A DNA stretch of 50,140 nt from Bacteroidales bacterium. GTDB lineage: Bacteria; Bacteroidota; Bacteroidia; Bacteroidales; UBA10428. Where the stretch lies: positions 1 through 50,140 of the forward strand of contig JAFGTR010000009.1 of NCBI GenBank assembly GCA_016934055.1, read 5' to 3'. Below the pieces are notes generated by a model. That model had not been told where the DNA came from and ran no database searches. It was given only the letters and a program-made list of their open reading frames with translations. The position numbers and the translations under genes are program-made. Positions 17,336 through 25,289 of the stretch are shown piece by piece. Within the stretch, counting starts at the first letter, position 1; each line of letters starts with the position of its first letter.

Positions 17336-17366
17336 AAAAGCCGGTCTGAACATCAGCCGGCTTTTT
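17336..17366. terminator. Rho-independent terminator, bidirectional
   Basis: AAAAGCCGG (17336-17344) pairs with CCGGCTTTT (17357-17365) around a 12-nt loop, with a T run on the plus strand and a shorter one on the minus strand. It lies between convergent genes: the repeat protein, and HIT whose stop is at 17405. Confidence 0.9.
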
Positions 17367-17404
17367 GTTTCAGAGTATTTTTATTACCAAGCAGATAAAT
17401 ATTA

Positions 17405-17869
17405 CTATTCCCGTAATTCCGGACTGGCTGCGACATCTCTGAGTTTTTTCACAATGATCTGAAGGTCTTTCTTTGACAAACGCTTCAGGCTTTTATCATC
17501 CATAACCATCTGATCGCTTTTATGGATCAAGGGGTACCAGTCACCAGGATCAGGCAGGTCGCCCTTTACCCTGGGTACAATATGTAAATGCAAATGTTCA
17601 ATTGTCTGGCCGGCCTCGGGTTTTTCCTGCACTGACATATCAAAAGCATCCGTATTAAAGGCTTTTAGCAAAATTCTTACAGCATGTGTTGTTATATCAA
17701 GAAACTCTGCTCTTTGCTGCCGGTTGAGATCAATAAAACTTGTAATATGATCTCTGGGGATGACAAGGGCATGGCCCGGTAATACCGGGGCTATGTTATA
17801 GATTGCCAGAAAGTTTTGTGATTCGAGGAAGACACATTCAAGTATTGTTGGGTTGCAAAAAGGACACAT
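17405..17869 (-). CDS. HIT-family nucleotide-binding hydrolase
   Basis: The 154-residue protein has the HIT signature HLHLHIVPR, with H92, H94 and H96 as the histidine triad. The N-terminal pair CPFC (C2, C5) is the first half of the zinc site typical of the HIT branch. Family members hydrolyse or transfer nucleotidyl groups from dinucleoside polyphosphates or aminoacyl- and phosphoramidate-AMP compounds. The cellular substrate here is unknown. The protein is cytosolic. Its leader is unusual: the 38 bases just upstream of the ATG are a tandem octamer tract. Confidence 0.92.
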   Translation of the reverse strand: MCPFCNPTILECVFLESQNFLAIYNIAPVLPGHALVIPRDHITSFIDLNRQQRAEFLDITTHAVRILLKAFNTDAFDMSVQEKPEAGQTIEHLHLHIVPRVKGDLPDPGDWYPLIHKSDQMVMDDKSLKRLSKKDLQIIVKKLRDVAASPELRE

Positions 17870-17873
17870 ATTA

Positions 17874-17911
17874 TTTGGTGATTTGGTGATTTGGTGATTT
17901 GTTGATTTGAT
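17874..17911. repeat. Octamer tract in the HIT gene leader
   Basis: On the minus strand the tract reads ATCAACAA followed by three ATCACCAA units and ends 5 bp before the HIT start codon. A related but weaker run (ATCTGTAA, ATCCTCAA) lies at 17979-17994. Similar ATCANNAA units precede the TolC-family gene at 23625-23656. Confidence 0.85.
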
Positions 17912-18027
17912 ATTTACCGTTCAAAGACAACCTCTCCGGGGAGGGGAAAGCCCACCCCTAACCTTTCCCGGCAAGGGAATCTGTAAATCCTCAAATCTGA
18001 CGGCAGGCAGGCCTTCAAATTTTCAAA

Positions 18028-18942
18028 CTATTTAAAAGCATTCATCTTCAGAAAATGGATCTCTTTTTCAGTCAGAAAGCGCCACTGACCTCTTGACAAA
18101 CCCTTTTTTGACAGACCTGCAAAATACACCCGGTCGAGTTTTAATATTTCATAACCCAGTTGTTCAAATATCCTTCTGACGATACGATTGCGTCCGGAAT
18201 GAATTTCAATGCCGATTTTCTTCCTGTTTTCGGAATCGATAAAACTTATTGCATCAGCCTTTATAAAGCCATCATCGAGCATTATGCCGGTGGCTATCTT
18301 ATCCATATCAGCCGGCTTCAGACCTTTGTTAAGTTCTACCTGATACACCTTCATCTTTTCAAACCGCGGATGTGTAAGCCTTTTTGTAAGTTCTCCGTCG
18401 TTGGTCAGCAACAGCACACCGGTGGTGTTTCTGTCGAGCCTTCCTACGGGATAAACCCTCTCGCGGCAGGCGCCTTTGATAAGGTCAATGACTGTTCTCT
18501 TGGCATGCGGGTCTTCAACCGTTGTGATATAATCCTTGGGTTTATTCAGCAGTATATAAACTTTCTTTTCCTCTTTTAGCTTTTCCCCGTTGTACCTGAT
18601 CACATCGGTGGGTTTGACTTTGGTTCCCAGCTCTGTTACCAGTTTGTCATTCACGGTAACCAGTCCGGCCGTAATATAATCATCAGCCTCACGCCGTGAG
18701 CAAAGGCCGGTACTTGCAATGTATTTATTTAACCTTATGAGTTCATCCTCATGTTTTCCCTTGGGCAAATCTCTCGACTGTTTTTTATTCTTTAATACTT
18801 TGCGTTTTTCAGCAATGAATACAGATCCCGGGCTTCCGGCCGGAGGACCTTTTTTTCTTGAGTTCCTTGCAGTTCCTGGTGCAGATTCTTTCCTCACGCC
18901 TGAGGAGGCATTTCCTTTTCGTGTACCACGAAATATTACCAT
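18028..18942 (-). CDS. RsuA/RluB/RluE/RluF-family pseudouridine synthase
   Basis: The 304-residue protein has a basic, low-complexity N-terminal extension (about 1-65) rich in Arg, Lys, Gly and Ser. An S4 RNA-binding domain follows (about 68-115, IRLNKYIASTGLCSRREADD). The catalytic domain contains GRLDRNTTGVLLLTNDG with the catalytic Asp at D170, and RNRIVRRIFEQLGYEILKLDR closes the active site. It isomerises a uridine in rRNA to pseudouridine. The nearest type is RluB (23S rRNA), but the exact target cannot be told from sequence alone. The basic extension is common in Bacteroidota members and probably helps RNA binding. Confidence 0.93.
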   Translation of the reverse strand: MVIFRGTRKGNASSGVRKESAPGTARNSRKKGPPAGSPGSVFIAEKRKVLKNKKQSRDLPKGKHEDELIRLNKYIASTGLCSRREADDYITAGLVTVNDKLVTELGTKVKPTDVIRYNGEKLKEEKKVYILLNKPKDYITTVEDPHAKRTVIDLIKGACRERVYPVGRLDRNTTGVLLLTNDGELTKRLTHPRFEKMKVYQVELNKGLKPADMDKIATGIMLDDGFIKADAISFIDSENRKKIGIEIHSGRNRIVRRIFEQLGYEILKLDRVYFAGLSKKGLSRGQWRFLTEKEIHFLKMNAFK

Positions 18943-19353
18943 CTTTTATCAGTATTTAATTATTTATAAATCATACGTTTATAAAAATATCACAGGTATG
19001 GAGCCATTGTGTATTGTTAAAACTCCGGCACAAGCAACAAACTCCGGATTTCTGCCCCATTCTAAAAACAGGATACCAGCCCTTCCGTATTCACCTGGAT
19101 TGCCTGCCTGCCAACAAGGCGGGCAGGACAAAGATCCCGGCTCAACAGGGAATCTCTGTATCTGAGAAATAAGTCTCAATAATGAAATAAGTCTGGATTT
19201 GACAATTGTACAATTACATTTCGTAATTTTAAGCCTTTCGATTTTCCGTATTGATGAGTTTAATATTAGAAAAATCAATGGTTTAAGTATTTTTTCAGAT
19301 ATTATATCGTTTCTTAAAGATACGAAATATTAGTGTGTAAAAAAACATAAAAA
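18943..19353. other. Divergent spacer upstream of glmM
   Basis: These 411 bp contain no credible gene. A GC hairpin CCTGCCTGCC/GGCGGGCAGG (19103-19112 with 19118-19127) belongs to a GCCTGCC-type repeat family also seen near 18001, 33245 and 38369. There are two AAATAAGTCT-like direct repeats near 19166 and 19185. The last 100 bp before glmM are AT-rich and probably contain its promoter, but no clean consensus is visible. Confidence 0.55.
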
Positions 19354-20757
19354 TTGTTAATCCATATGACGCTTATCAGATCAATTTCAGGAATCCGGGG
19401 GACAGTTGGCGGTAAAGCCGGTGAAGGCATTACACCACCCGACATGATAAAATATACATCGGCATTTGGCACCTGGATAAAGAATAAAACAGCTTCAAAA
19501 AAGGCGGTCATTGTATTGGGACGTGATGCCCGTATTTCGGGCGACATGGTTGAAAGGCTTGTTTCAGGGACACTGGCCGGACTGGGCATTGATGTTATCA
19601 ATCTCTCGCTGGCTACAACGCCTACCGTGGAAATGGCCGTACAGGCCCTTAAAGCTGACGCAGGAATAATCCTCACTGCCAGTCATAATCCAAGGCAATG
19701 GAATGCCCTTAAGTTACTGAATGCATCCGGTGAATTTTTGTCGGCACAAGATGGTGCCGAAGTGCTTGAGATAGCAGAAAGAGGGGAATATACTTATGCC
19801 GCCGTTGATGATCTTGGCCAGGTTACGTCAAATAAAACCATGGGTGATTACCATATCCGACAGGTTAAGGGACTTTCGCTGGTTAACACGGAAGCTATAC
19901 AAAAAGCCGGATTTAAGGTTGCTGTCGATTGTGTGAATTCAGTAGGGGGACTGGTCATCCCGCAATTGCTGAAAGAACTTGGGGTAACAGATATCGTTGA
20001 ACTATACTGTGAGCCAACCGGTGAGTTTCCTCATAACCCAGAACCTTTGCCACAACATCTGAGTGCCATTTCAGCTGCTATCAAAGAGCATAAAGCTGAT
20101 GTGGGTTTTGTTGTGGATCCCGATGTTGACCGCCTGGCCATCGTCAACGAAGACGGATCGATGTTCGGTGAAGAATATACGCTGGTAGCCGTTGCTGATT
20201 ATATTCTGAAGCACAATCCGGGCAATACCGTTTCAAACTTGTCCTCCACAAGAGCATTGTGCGATGTGACACAACAATATGGTGGCTCTTATTCGGCTGC
20301 CGCTGTTGGAGAGGTCAATGTCGTGCATGAAATGAAACGAACAGGGGCTGTAATTGGCGGTGAAGGAAATGGCGGCGTCATTTATCCGCCCCTGCATTAC
20401 GGGCGTGACGCCCTGGCCGGCATATCCCTCTTCTTGTCACACCTGGCCCTGTCGGGAAAATCATGCACTCAATTACGGAAATCATACCCTGAATATGTCA
20501 TTTCTAAAAATAAAATAGAGTTAACGCCGGATATTGATGTTGATAACGTTCTGGCCATTATCCGCGATAAATTCAGCAATTACAAGGTAAACACTATTGA
20601 TGGTGTGAAAATAGACTTTGAAAAAGAATGGGTGCATTTAAGAAAATCAAATACTGAACCCATCATAAGGATATATGCTGAAAGCACTTCGGAGGAATCA
20701 GCCAATGCACTGGCTGAAAAAATAATACAGGAAATAAAAAAGATAAGCCGTAAATAA
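19354..20757 (+). CDS. glmM: Phosphoglucosamine mutase (phosphohexomutase family)
   Basis: The 467-residue protein has the full four-domain phosphohexomutase order. The phosphoserine loop TASHNP places the active serine at S106. The metal loop DPDVDR is at 251-256 (D251, D253, D255). The sugar-binding segment GEGNGGVIYP is at about 335-345, and the phosphate-binding loop RKSNTEPIIRIY is near the C-terminus. GlmM converts glucosamine-6-phosphate to glucosamine-1-phosphate on the way to UDP-GlcNAc for peptidoglycan and lipid A. Phosphomannomutase activity cannot be excluded from sequence. The adaptor gene of the efflux cluster starts 31 bp downstream, so they may be co-transcribed. Confidence 0.92.
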   Translation: MLIHMTLIRSISGIRGTVGGKAGEGITPPDMIKYTSAFGTWIKNKTASKKAVIVLGRDARISGDMVERLVSGTLAGLGIDVINLSLATTPTVEMAVQALKADAGIILTASHNPRQWNALKLLNASGEFLSAQDGAEVLEIAERGEYTYAAVDDLGQVTSNKTMGDYHIRQVKGLSLVNTEAIQKAGFKVAVDCVNSVGGLVIPQLLKELGVTDIVELYCEPTGEFPHNPEPLPQHLSAISAAIKEHKADVGFVVDPDVDRLAIVNEDGSMFGEEYTLVAVADYILKHNPGNTVSNLSSTRALCDVTQQYGGSYSAAAVGEVNVVHEMKRTGAVIGGEGNGGVIYPPLHYGRDALAGISLFLSHLALSGKSCTQLRKSYPEYVISKNKIELTPDIDVDNVLAIIRDKFSNYKVNTIDGVKIDFEKEWVHLRKSNTEPIIRIYAESTSEESANALAEKIIQEIKKISRK

Positions 20758-20788
20758 ACTGCCTTGCCATACAATAATAAAAACTCTT

Positions 20789-22144
20789 ATGAAGAAACAA
20801 TATATTTACTTACTCGCCACGCTGGCCATATTTTTACTGGTTATTATCATATACAGTGTTACGAAAAAGAAATCTGTCATCGATCTCGAAACCGAAGTGC
20901 AGAAAGGGGAGTTTGAAATTGTGGTCACTGTGACCGGTGAGTTGAAATCACGGAATTCAATTAATATTTCAGTACCGGTATTAAAACTCAGGGATATAAA
21001 CATGTGGCAGCTTACAATAGGGAAGATTGTACCAGAAGGAACCTTTGTTGATTCAGGCGATTTTGTTGCCCAGCTTGATGAGACTGAAATTCAGGATAAG
21101 CTTAAGGAAAAAGATGTCGAGATTGAAAAAATCCAGGCCGAACTTGAAAAAGCCAGAATTGACTCATCACTTGAACTCCGTTCACAGCGTGATAACATTA
21201 TTAATCTAAGATTCTCAGTTGAAGAAGCAAAAATCAATGTTGAGCAATCAAAGTATGAATCACCGGCCGTTATCCGCAAAGCCGAGATTGAGCTTGACAA
21301 GGTCAAAAGGGAATATGACCAGATGCTGAGCAATTATAAACTGAAAGTGCAGCAGGCCCAGGTGAATATCAGGCAGAAGGATTTTGAGTTACAAAAACTC
21401 TTGAGAGAAAAAAACAGGATCATTGATGCCCTGGGCAGCATGAACATAAAATCACCTGCTGCCGGCATGATCGTTTATCATAAAGAACGTGACGGGACAA
21501 AAAAGACGGAAGGAAGCAATATAATGTGGTGGAGAGATCCCACCGTCGCCACGCTGCCTGACCTTTCATCATTCAACTCAATAACATATGTTAACGAAAT
21601 TGATATCAGCAAGGTGAAAAAGGGTCAGCATGTCAATGTCGGTATCGATGCTTTCCCTGAAAAAAAATTCACCGGCAATGTATGGGAAGTGGCGAACATC
21701 GGGGAGCAATTACCCAATACCGATTCAAAGGTATTTGAAGTGGTGATACGGGTGTATGAAACCGATCCGGTTTTGCGTCCGGCTATGACCACAAGCAATG
21801 CCATTATTACAAAATCCTATAATGACGTGTTGTATGTCCCGCTTGAAGCTGTGCACAGCAACGACAGCCTGACCTTCGTATACCGGAAAAACAAAACCCG
21901 CCAGCTGGTGTTGTTGGGAGATGCCAATGAAAACTCTGTTATTATTGAAAATGGGCTATCTGAAGGCGATAAACTCTATCTTTCTGTTCCTGAAAATGCT
22001 GTTAATTTTAAATGGGCAGGGATGGAACTGTACCCTTTGTTAAAAGAGAAAAGAATGAAGGAAGAACAGGAAAGTAAAAAAGGTACTGATACCCTTAACC
22101 GGCAACGTCCGGGTCGTCCTTACCGGAAACCGCAGGGCAACTGA
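20789..22144 (+). CDS. HlyD/MacA-like periplasmic adaptor protein
   Basis: One N-terminal membrane anchor (about residues 5-24) is followed by a lipoyl/barrel half (LETEVQKGEFEIVVTVTGEL). A long coiled-coil hairpin spans about residues 95-205 (KLKEKDVEIEKIQAELEKAR to LQKLLREKNRIID). The second half of the lipoyl domain (IKSPAAGMIVYHKERDG) and a beta-barrel/membrane-proximal region (VNEIDISKVKKGQHVNVGID) follow. The C-terminal tail is basic. It should bridge the inner-membrane permease encoded 14 bp downstream and an outer-membrane TolC-type channel. The order adaptor - permease - TolC is that of a MacAB-TolC-like exporter. Confidence 0.9.
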   Translation: MKKQYIYLLATLAIFLLVIIIYSVTKKKSVIDLETEVQKGEFEIVVTVTGELKSRNSINISVPVLKLRDINMWQLTIGKIVPEGTFVDSGDFVAQLDETEIQDKLKEKDVEIEKIQAELEKARIDSSLELRSQRDNIINLRFSVEEAKINVEQSKYESPAVIRKAEIELDKVKREYDQMLSNYKLKVQQAQVNIRQKDFELQKLLREKNRIIDALGSMNIKSPAAGMIVYHKERDGTKKTEGSNIMWWRDPTVATLPDLSSFNSITYVNEIDISKVKKGQHVNVGIDAFPEKKFTGNVWEVANIGEQLPNTDSKVFEVVIRVYETDPVLRPAMTTSNAIITKSYNDVLYVPLEAVHSNDSLTFVYRKNKTRQLVLLGDANENSVIIENGLSEGDKLYLSVPENAVNFKWAGMELYPLLKEKRMKEEQESKKGTDTLNRQRPGRPYRKPQGN

Positions 22145-22158
22145 AAACAAGCAGTCAC

Positions 22159-23526
22159 ATGTTTGAAAAACTCTATAAAAGATACATCCACGACTTCTAC
22201 ATTGCCGTTGATTCCCTGCTCGACAACAAGTTGAAGACTGTTCTCACCGGTCTTGGGATCATTTTCGGGGTGGCTGCCGTAATCAGTATGCTGGCTGTCG
22301 GACGCGGAGCAAAAGAAGAAATCCTGGAGCAGATAAAGCTGGTGGGGGTCAACAATATCGTTATTTCACCGATTGTGGAAGCCAGGGATGAGTCGGATGG
22401 CAGCAGCAGCGGAAACAGCAATGCTGAAGAAAAGCGTAAGTATTCACCTGGCCTTACCCTTGAAGATGTAGAGACCATAAAGGATTATTTACCGGCAGTA
22501 AAAAGCATCAGCCCTGAAATTGCCATCAATTCGTTTGTGACAAGGGGGGGATTCCGTGAAAGCTCTAAAATTTTAGGTGTTTCACAGGCCTATTTTGATA
22601 TTTACAATCTGAAACTGGAGATGGGCGATATTTTTAATTCATACCATGAAGAAAACGGGATACCGGTTTGTGTGATCGGATCAAATATCAGGGCAAAATT
22701 TTTCAGCAAGGTAAATCCCATCAATCAATATATAAAATTTGGCAATATATGGCTTAAAGTCATCGGCGTTATTGAGAAAAGTAATGTCAGCGTATCAGGA
22801 TTTGAGAATGCCGGGGTCAATGTTTTCAATGACAACATATATGTCCCGGTGAAGACCCTTCTTATGCGCCTTCAGAACCGTGCCCTCATCAATACCCGTA
22901 CTTTTACCAGCCAATCAGGTAATTTCCCCGGCATGGCCCGCAGTGTCACACCCAAACAGAACACCGAAGGCAATTACCATCAGCTCGACCGCATTATCGT
23001 TCAGGTTTATGAAACACAGCAATTATCACCTGCCGCTGAAGTACTGAGCCGTATGATGCACCGCCGGCATATGCAGGTAAAGGATTATGAGATCACCATT
23101 CCTGAAATGTTGCTTAAACAGGAACAACGGACAAAAGATGTTTTTAACATTGTCCTTGGCGCTATAGCCAGCATTGCCCTTATCGTGGGCGGTATAGGCA
23201 TCATGAATATCATGTTTGCTTCGGTGATGGAACGGATCAAAGAGATAGGCACCCGCATGGCCATTGGTGCAAAAAAAACCGATATTGTCGTGCAGTTTCT
23301 CTCTGAAGCAGTTCTGATAAGCGTCACAGGGGGCCTTATCGGTGTCATGCTCGGCATAATCCTGGCAGAGGCTATTGAAAAGATTTTTGACATACGCACC
23401 ATTGTAACCCTGTCATCGGTGATGATTGCCTTTGTTGTTTCAGCATCCGTGGGCATCATATTTGGCTATTCGCCGGCGAAAAGAGCATCGGAGAAGGATC
23501 CGATCGAGTCGCTGAGATATGAATGA
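22159..23526 (+). CDS. MacB/FtsX-family ABC permease without ATPase domain
   Basis: The 455-residue protein has a first membrane helix at about residues 30-50 (TVLTGLGIIFGVAAVISMLAV). A large periplasmic domain of about 270 residues follows (MacB_PCD type), then three C-terminal helices (about 325-350, 375-400, 420-445) with the FtsX-type segment ERIKEIGTRMAIGAKKTDI. It has no Walker motifs, so it needs a separate ATPase. The next ABC ATPase in this window is the LolD-like gene at 31754, about 8 kb away. It works with the adaptor 14 bp upstream. Substrates of such systems include peptides, lipids and antibiotics; none can be inferred here. Confidence 0.9.
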   Translation: MFEKLYKRYIHDFYIAVDSLLDNKLKTVLTGLGIIFGVAAVISMLAVGRGAKEEILEQIKLVGVNNIVISPIVEARDESDGSSSGNSNAEEKRKYSPGLTLEDVETIKDYLPAVKSISPEIAINSFVTRGGFRESSKILGVSQAYFDIYNLKLEMGDIFNSYHEENGIPVCVIGSNIRAKFFSKVNPINQYIKFGNIWLKVIGVIEKSNVSVSGFENAGVNVFNDNIYVPVKTLLMRLQNRALINTRTFTSQSGNFPGMARSVTPKQNTEGNYHQLDRIIVQVYETQQLSPAAEVLSRMMHRRHMQVKDYEITIPEMLLKQEQRTKDVFNIVLGAIASIALIVGGIGIMNIMFASVMERIKEIGTRMAIGAKKTDIVVQFLSEAVLISVTGGLIGVMLGIILAEAIEKIFDIRTIVTLSSVMIAFVVSASVGIIFGYSPAKRASEKDPIESLRYE

Positions 23527-23536
23527 AGAAAAGGAC

Positions 23537-23567
23537 AAGGCACAAGCGGACGCTTGCGCCAGTATGG
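23537..23567. repeat. GGCACAAGCGGACGCTTG hairpin repeat (copy 1)
   Basis: The hairpin GGCACAAGCG-GA-CGCTTGCGCC is preceded by AA and followed by AGTATGG. Copies 2 and 3 are at 38487-38517 and 38535-38573. It starts 11 bp after the permease stop codon and could also act as a 3' stabilising hairpin. Confidence 0.85.
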
Positions 23568-23624
23568 AGGACGCTCAGTGAGGGTAAACCATGAACTGTG
23601 AACCTGGGATCAACAAAGCAGAAT

Positions 23625-23656
23625 ATCAACAAATCAGAAAATCATAAAATCAATAA
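23625..23656. repeat. Octamer tract in the TolC-family gene leader
   Basis: The units are ATCAACAA, ATCAGAAA, ATCATAAA, ATCAATAA. The tract ends 14 bp before the ATG at 23671. The same ATCANNAA pattern, in the same orientation relative to the gene, precedes the HIT start codon. Confidence 0.8.
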
Positions 23657-23670
23657 ATATTCAACCTCCA

Positions 23671-25152
23671 ATGATAACGCGTCTTGTTTTTCTTAGTGTT
23701 TTAGCTTTATTAACTGCCGGCGTCACTCCCCAGGAATCCCCGAAGAAGATCCTTACACTGGAAGAGGTCATCGGTCTGGCCCAGGAACAATCGCTGCCGG
23801 CTATCCTGGCTCGTCATAGTTTCCGCGGAAGCTACTGGCAATACCGGATGCATGTTGCCAATTACCTTCCCAAACTAAGCCTTGACGGTCAACTGATTGA
23901 CTTCAACCGTTCGCTGAAAAAATACCAGCTCCAGGACGGTTCCTATACCTACGTTGAAGATAATGCCAATGCCATAACCATGGGAATGAACCTGCGGCAG
24001 AATATAGGTTTCACAGGTGGTTCGGTTTTTGCCAGTTCCGACCTCCAACGCGTTGACCAGTTCGGCGAAAATGAAAGTTTTATGTATCTTTCTTCTCCTA
24101 TACTGCTGGGATTCAGCCAGCCACTGAGCGGTTATAACGAATTCCGCTGGGAAAAAAAGATTGAGCCGCTGCGTTATGAAGAAGCAAAAAAGAAATATAT
24201 TGATGCCATGGAAGGCGTGGCCATGAGGGCGGTGAGATTTTTTTTCGACCTTGCCCTGGCCCAGTTGAATGTTGAAATAGCCCGCATCAATTACCAGAAC
24301 ACCGATACACTTTACAAAATCGCACAGGGACGGTTTAACATGGGCACTATTGCCGAAAATGAATTGCTTCAGCTCGAACTCACCCATCTGAATGCCGGCA
24401 CCGACCTTAACAATGCCGGCATTGAACTTGAGATTTATAAATTTCAGCTGAGGTCGCTGCTTAATTTAAGCCCGGCTACAAACGTTGAACTTATTGTACC
24501 TTCAGGCGTGCCTTTTATGGAAGTCGATATTAACAAGGCACTTACAGAAGCAAAACAGAATAATCCGGACATGATACAATTGGAAAGAGAACTGATTGAA
24601 GCGCAGCGTGATGTGGCCATGACCAAAGCTGAGAAAGGCCTGAACGCAGAACTTTTCGCTTCATTCGGATTAACGCAGACAGCTGTTGATATACCTGGAG
24701 CGTATAAAAAACCGCAGGACCAGCAGACCTTAAGGGTTGGCATTGAATTGCCTATACTTGACTGGGGATTAGGAAGGGGACGTTATAAGATGGCGCGATC
24801 AAACCAGGAAGTAATCAACACCAATGTCCAACAGTCAAAAATTGACTTTGAACAGCAGGTATTGCTGAAAGTCATGCAGTACAACCTGCAGGATGACCAG
24901 TTGCTGATTGCCGCCAAAGCCGATACCGTAGCCCAGTACAGCTATGAAATCAGTAAACAACGTTTCCTTATCGGGAAAATTGATGTCATTGACCTTAACG
25001 ATGCGCTTGAGAAAAAAGATATTGCACGCCGCGGATATATCTCGGCTTTAAGGGGATTCTGGACCTATTATTTTGAGATCAGACAATTGACACAATATGA
25101 TTTCTTAAGGCAACAACCCCTTGGCGCTGATTTTGAAGCAATGATTGAATAA
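23671..25152 (+). CDS. TolC-family outer-membrane efflux protein
   Basis: The 493-residue protein has a signal peptide (about 1-20). Two internally related halves of long helices and short strands follow, as in TolC-type trimeric channels (for example EVIGLAQEQSLPAILARHSF, and later INKALTEAKQNNPDMIQLERELIEAQRDVAMTKAEKG). The fixed segments PILDWGLGRGRYKMARSN and LIGKIDVIDLNDALEKKDIARR are typical of the second repeat. It forms an outer-membrane beta-barrel with a periplasmic alpha-tunnel and should pair with the upstream adaptor and permease. The 144-bp gap to the permease gene holds a hairpin repeat and the octamer tract. Confidence 0.9.
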   Translation: MITRLVFLSVLALLTAGVTPQESPKKILTLEEVIGLAQEQSLPAILARHSFRGSYWQYRMHVANYLPKLSLDGQLIDFNRSLKKYQLQDGSYTYVEDNANAITMGMNLRQNIGFTGGSVFASSDLQRVDQFGENESFMYLSSPILLGFSQPLSGYNEFRWEKKIEPLRYEEAKKKYIDAMEGVAMRAVRFFFDLALAQLNVEIARINYQNTDTLYKIAQGRFNMGTIAENELLQLELTHLNAGTDLNNAGIELEIYKFQLRSLLNLSPATNVELIVPSGVPFMEVDINKALTEAKQNNPDMIQLERELIEAQRDVAMTKAEKGLNAELFASFGLTQTAVDIPGAYKKPQDQQTLRVGIELPILDWGLGRGRYKMARSNQEVINTNVQQSKIDFEQQVLLKVMQYNLQDDQLLIAAKADTVAQYSYEISKQRFLIGKIDVIDLNDALEKKDIARRGYISALRGFWTYYFEIRQLTQYDFLRQQPLGADFEAMIE

Positions 25153-25289
25153 TTTAAATATTTGAACCACAAAAGACACAAAAGAACGCAAAAGAGATTG
25201 CAGAAAGAAAAACAGAGATTGCATTTATATGAAACTGTAATCATTCAAATACGTAAAATTGCTCAGGATACCTCCTAAAACTGTTTGTT

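Noticed and set aside
18979..19278. Minus-strand 99-codon frame upstream of the pseudouridine synthase gene
   Set aside because: It covers a GCCTGCC-type hairpin repeat and AT-rich DNA, with no motif or start context.
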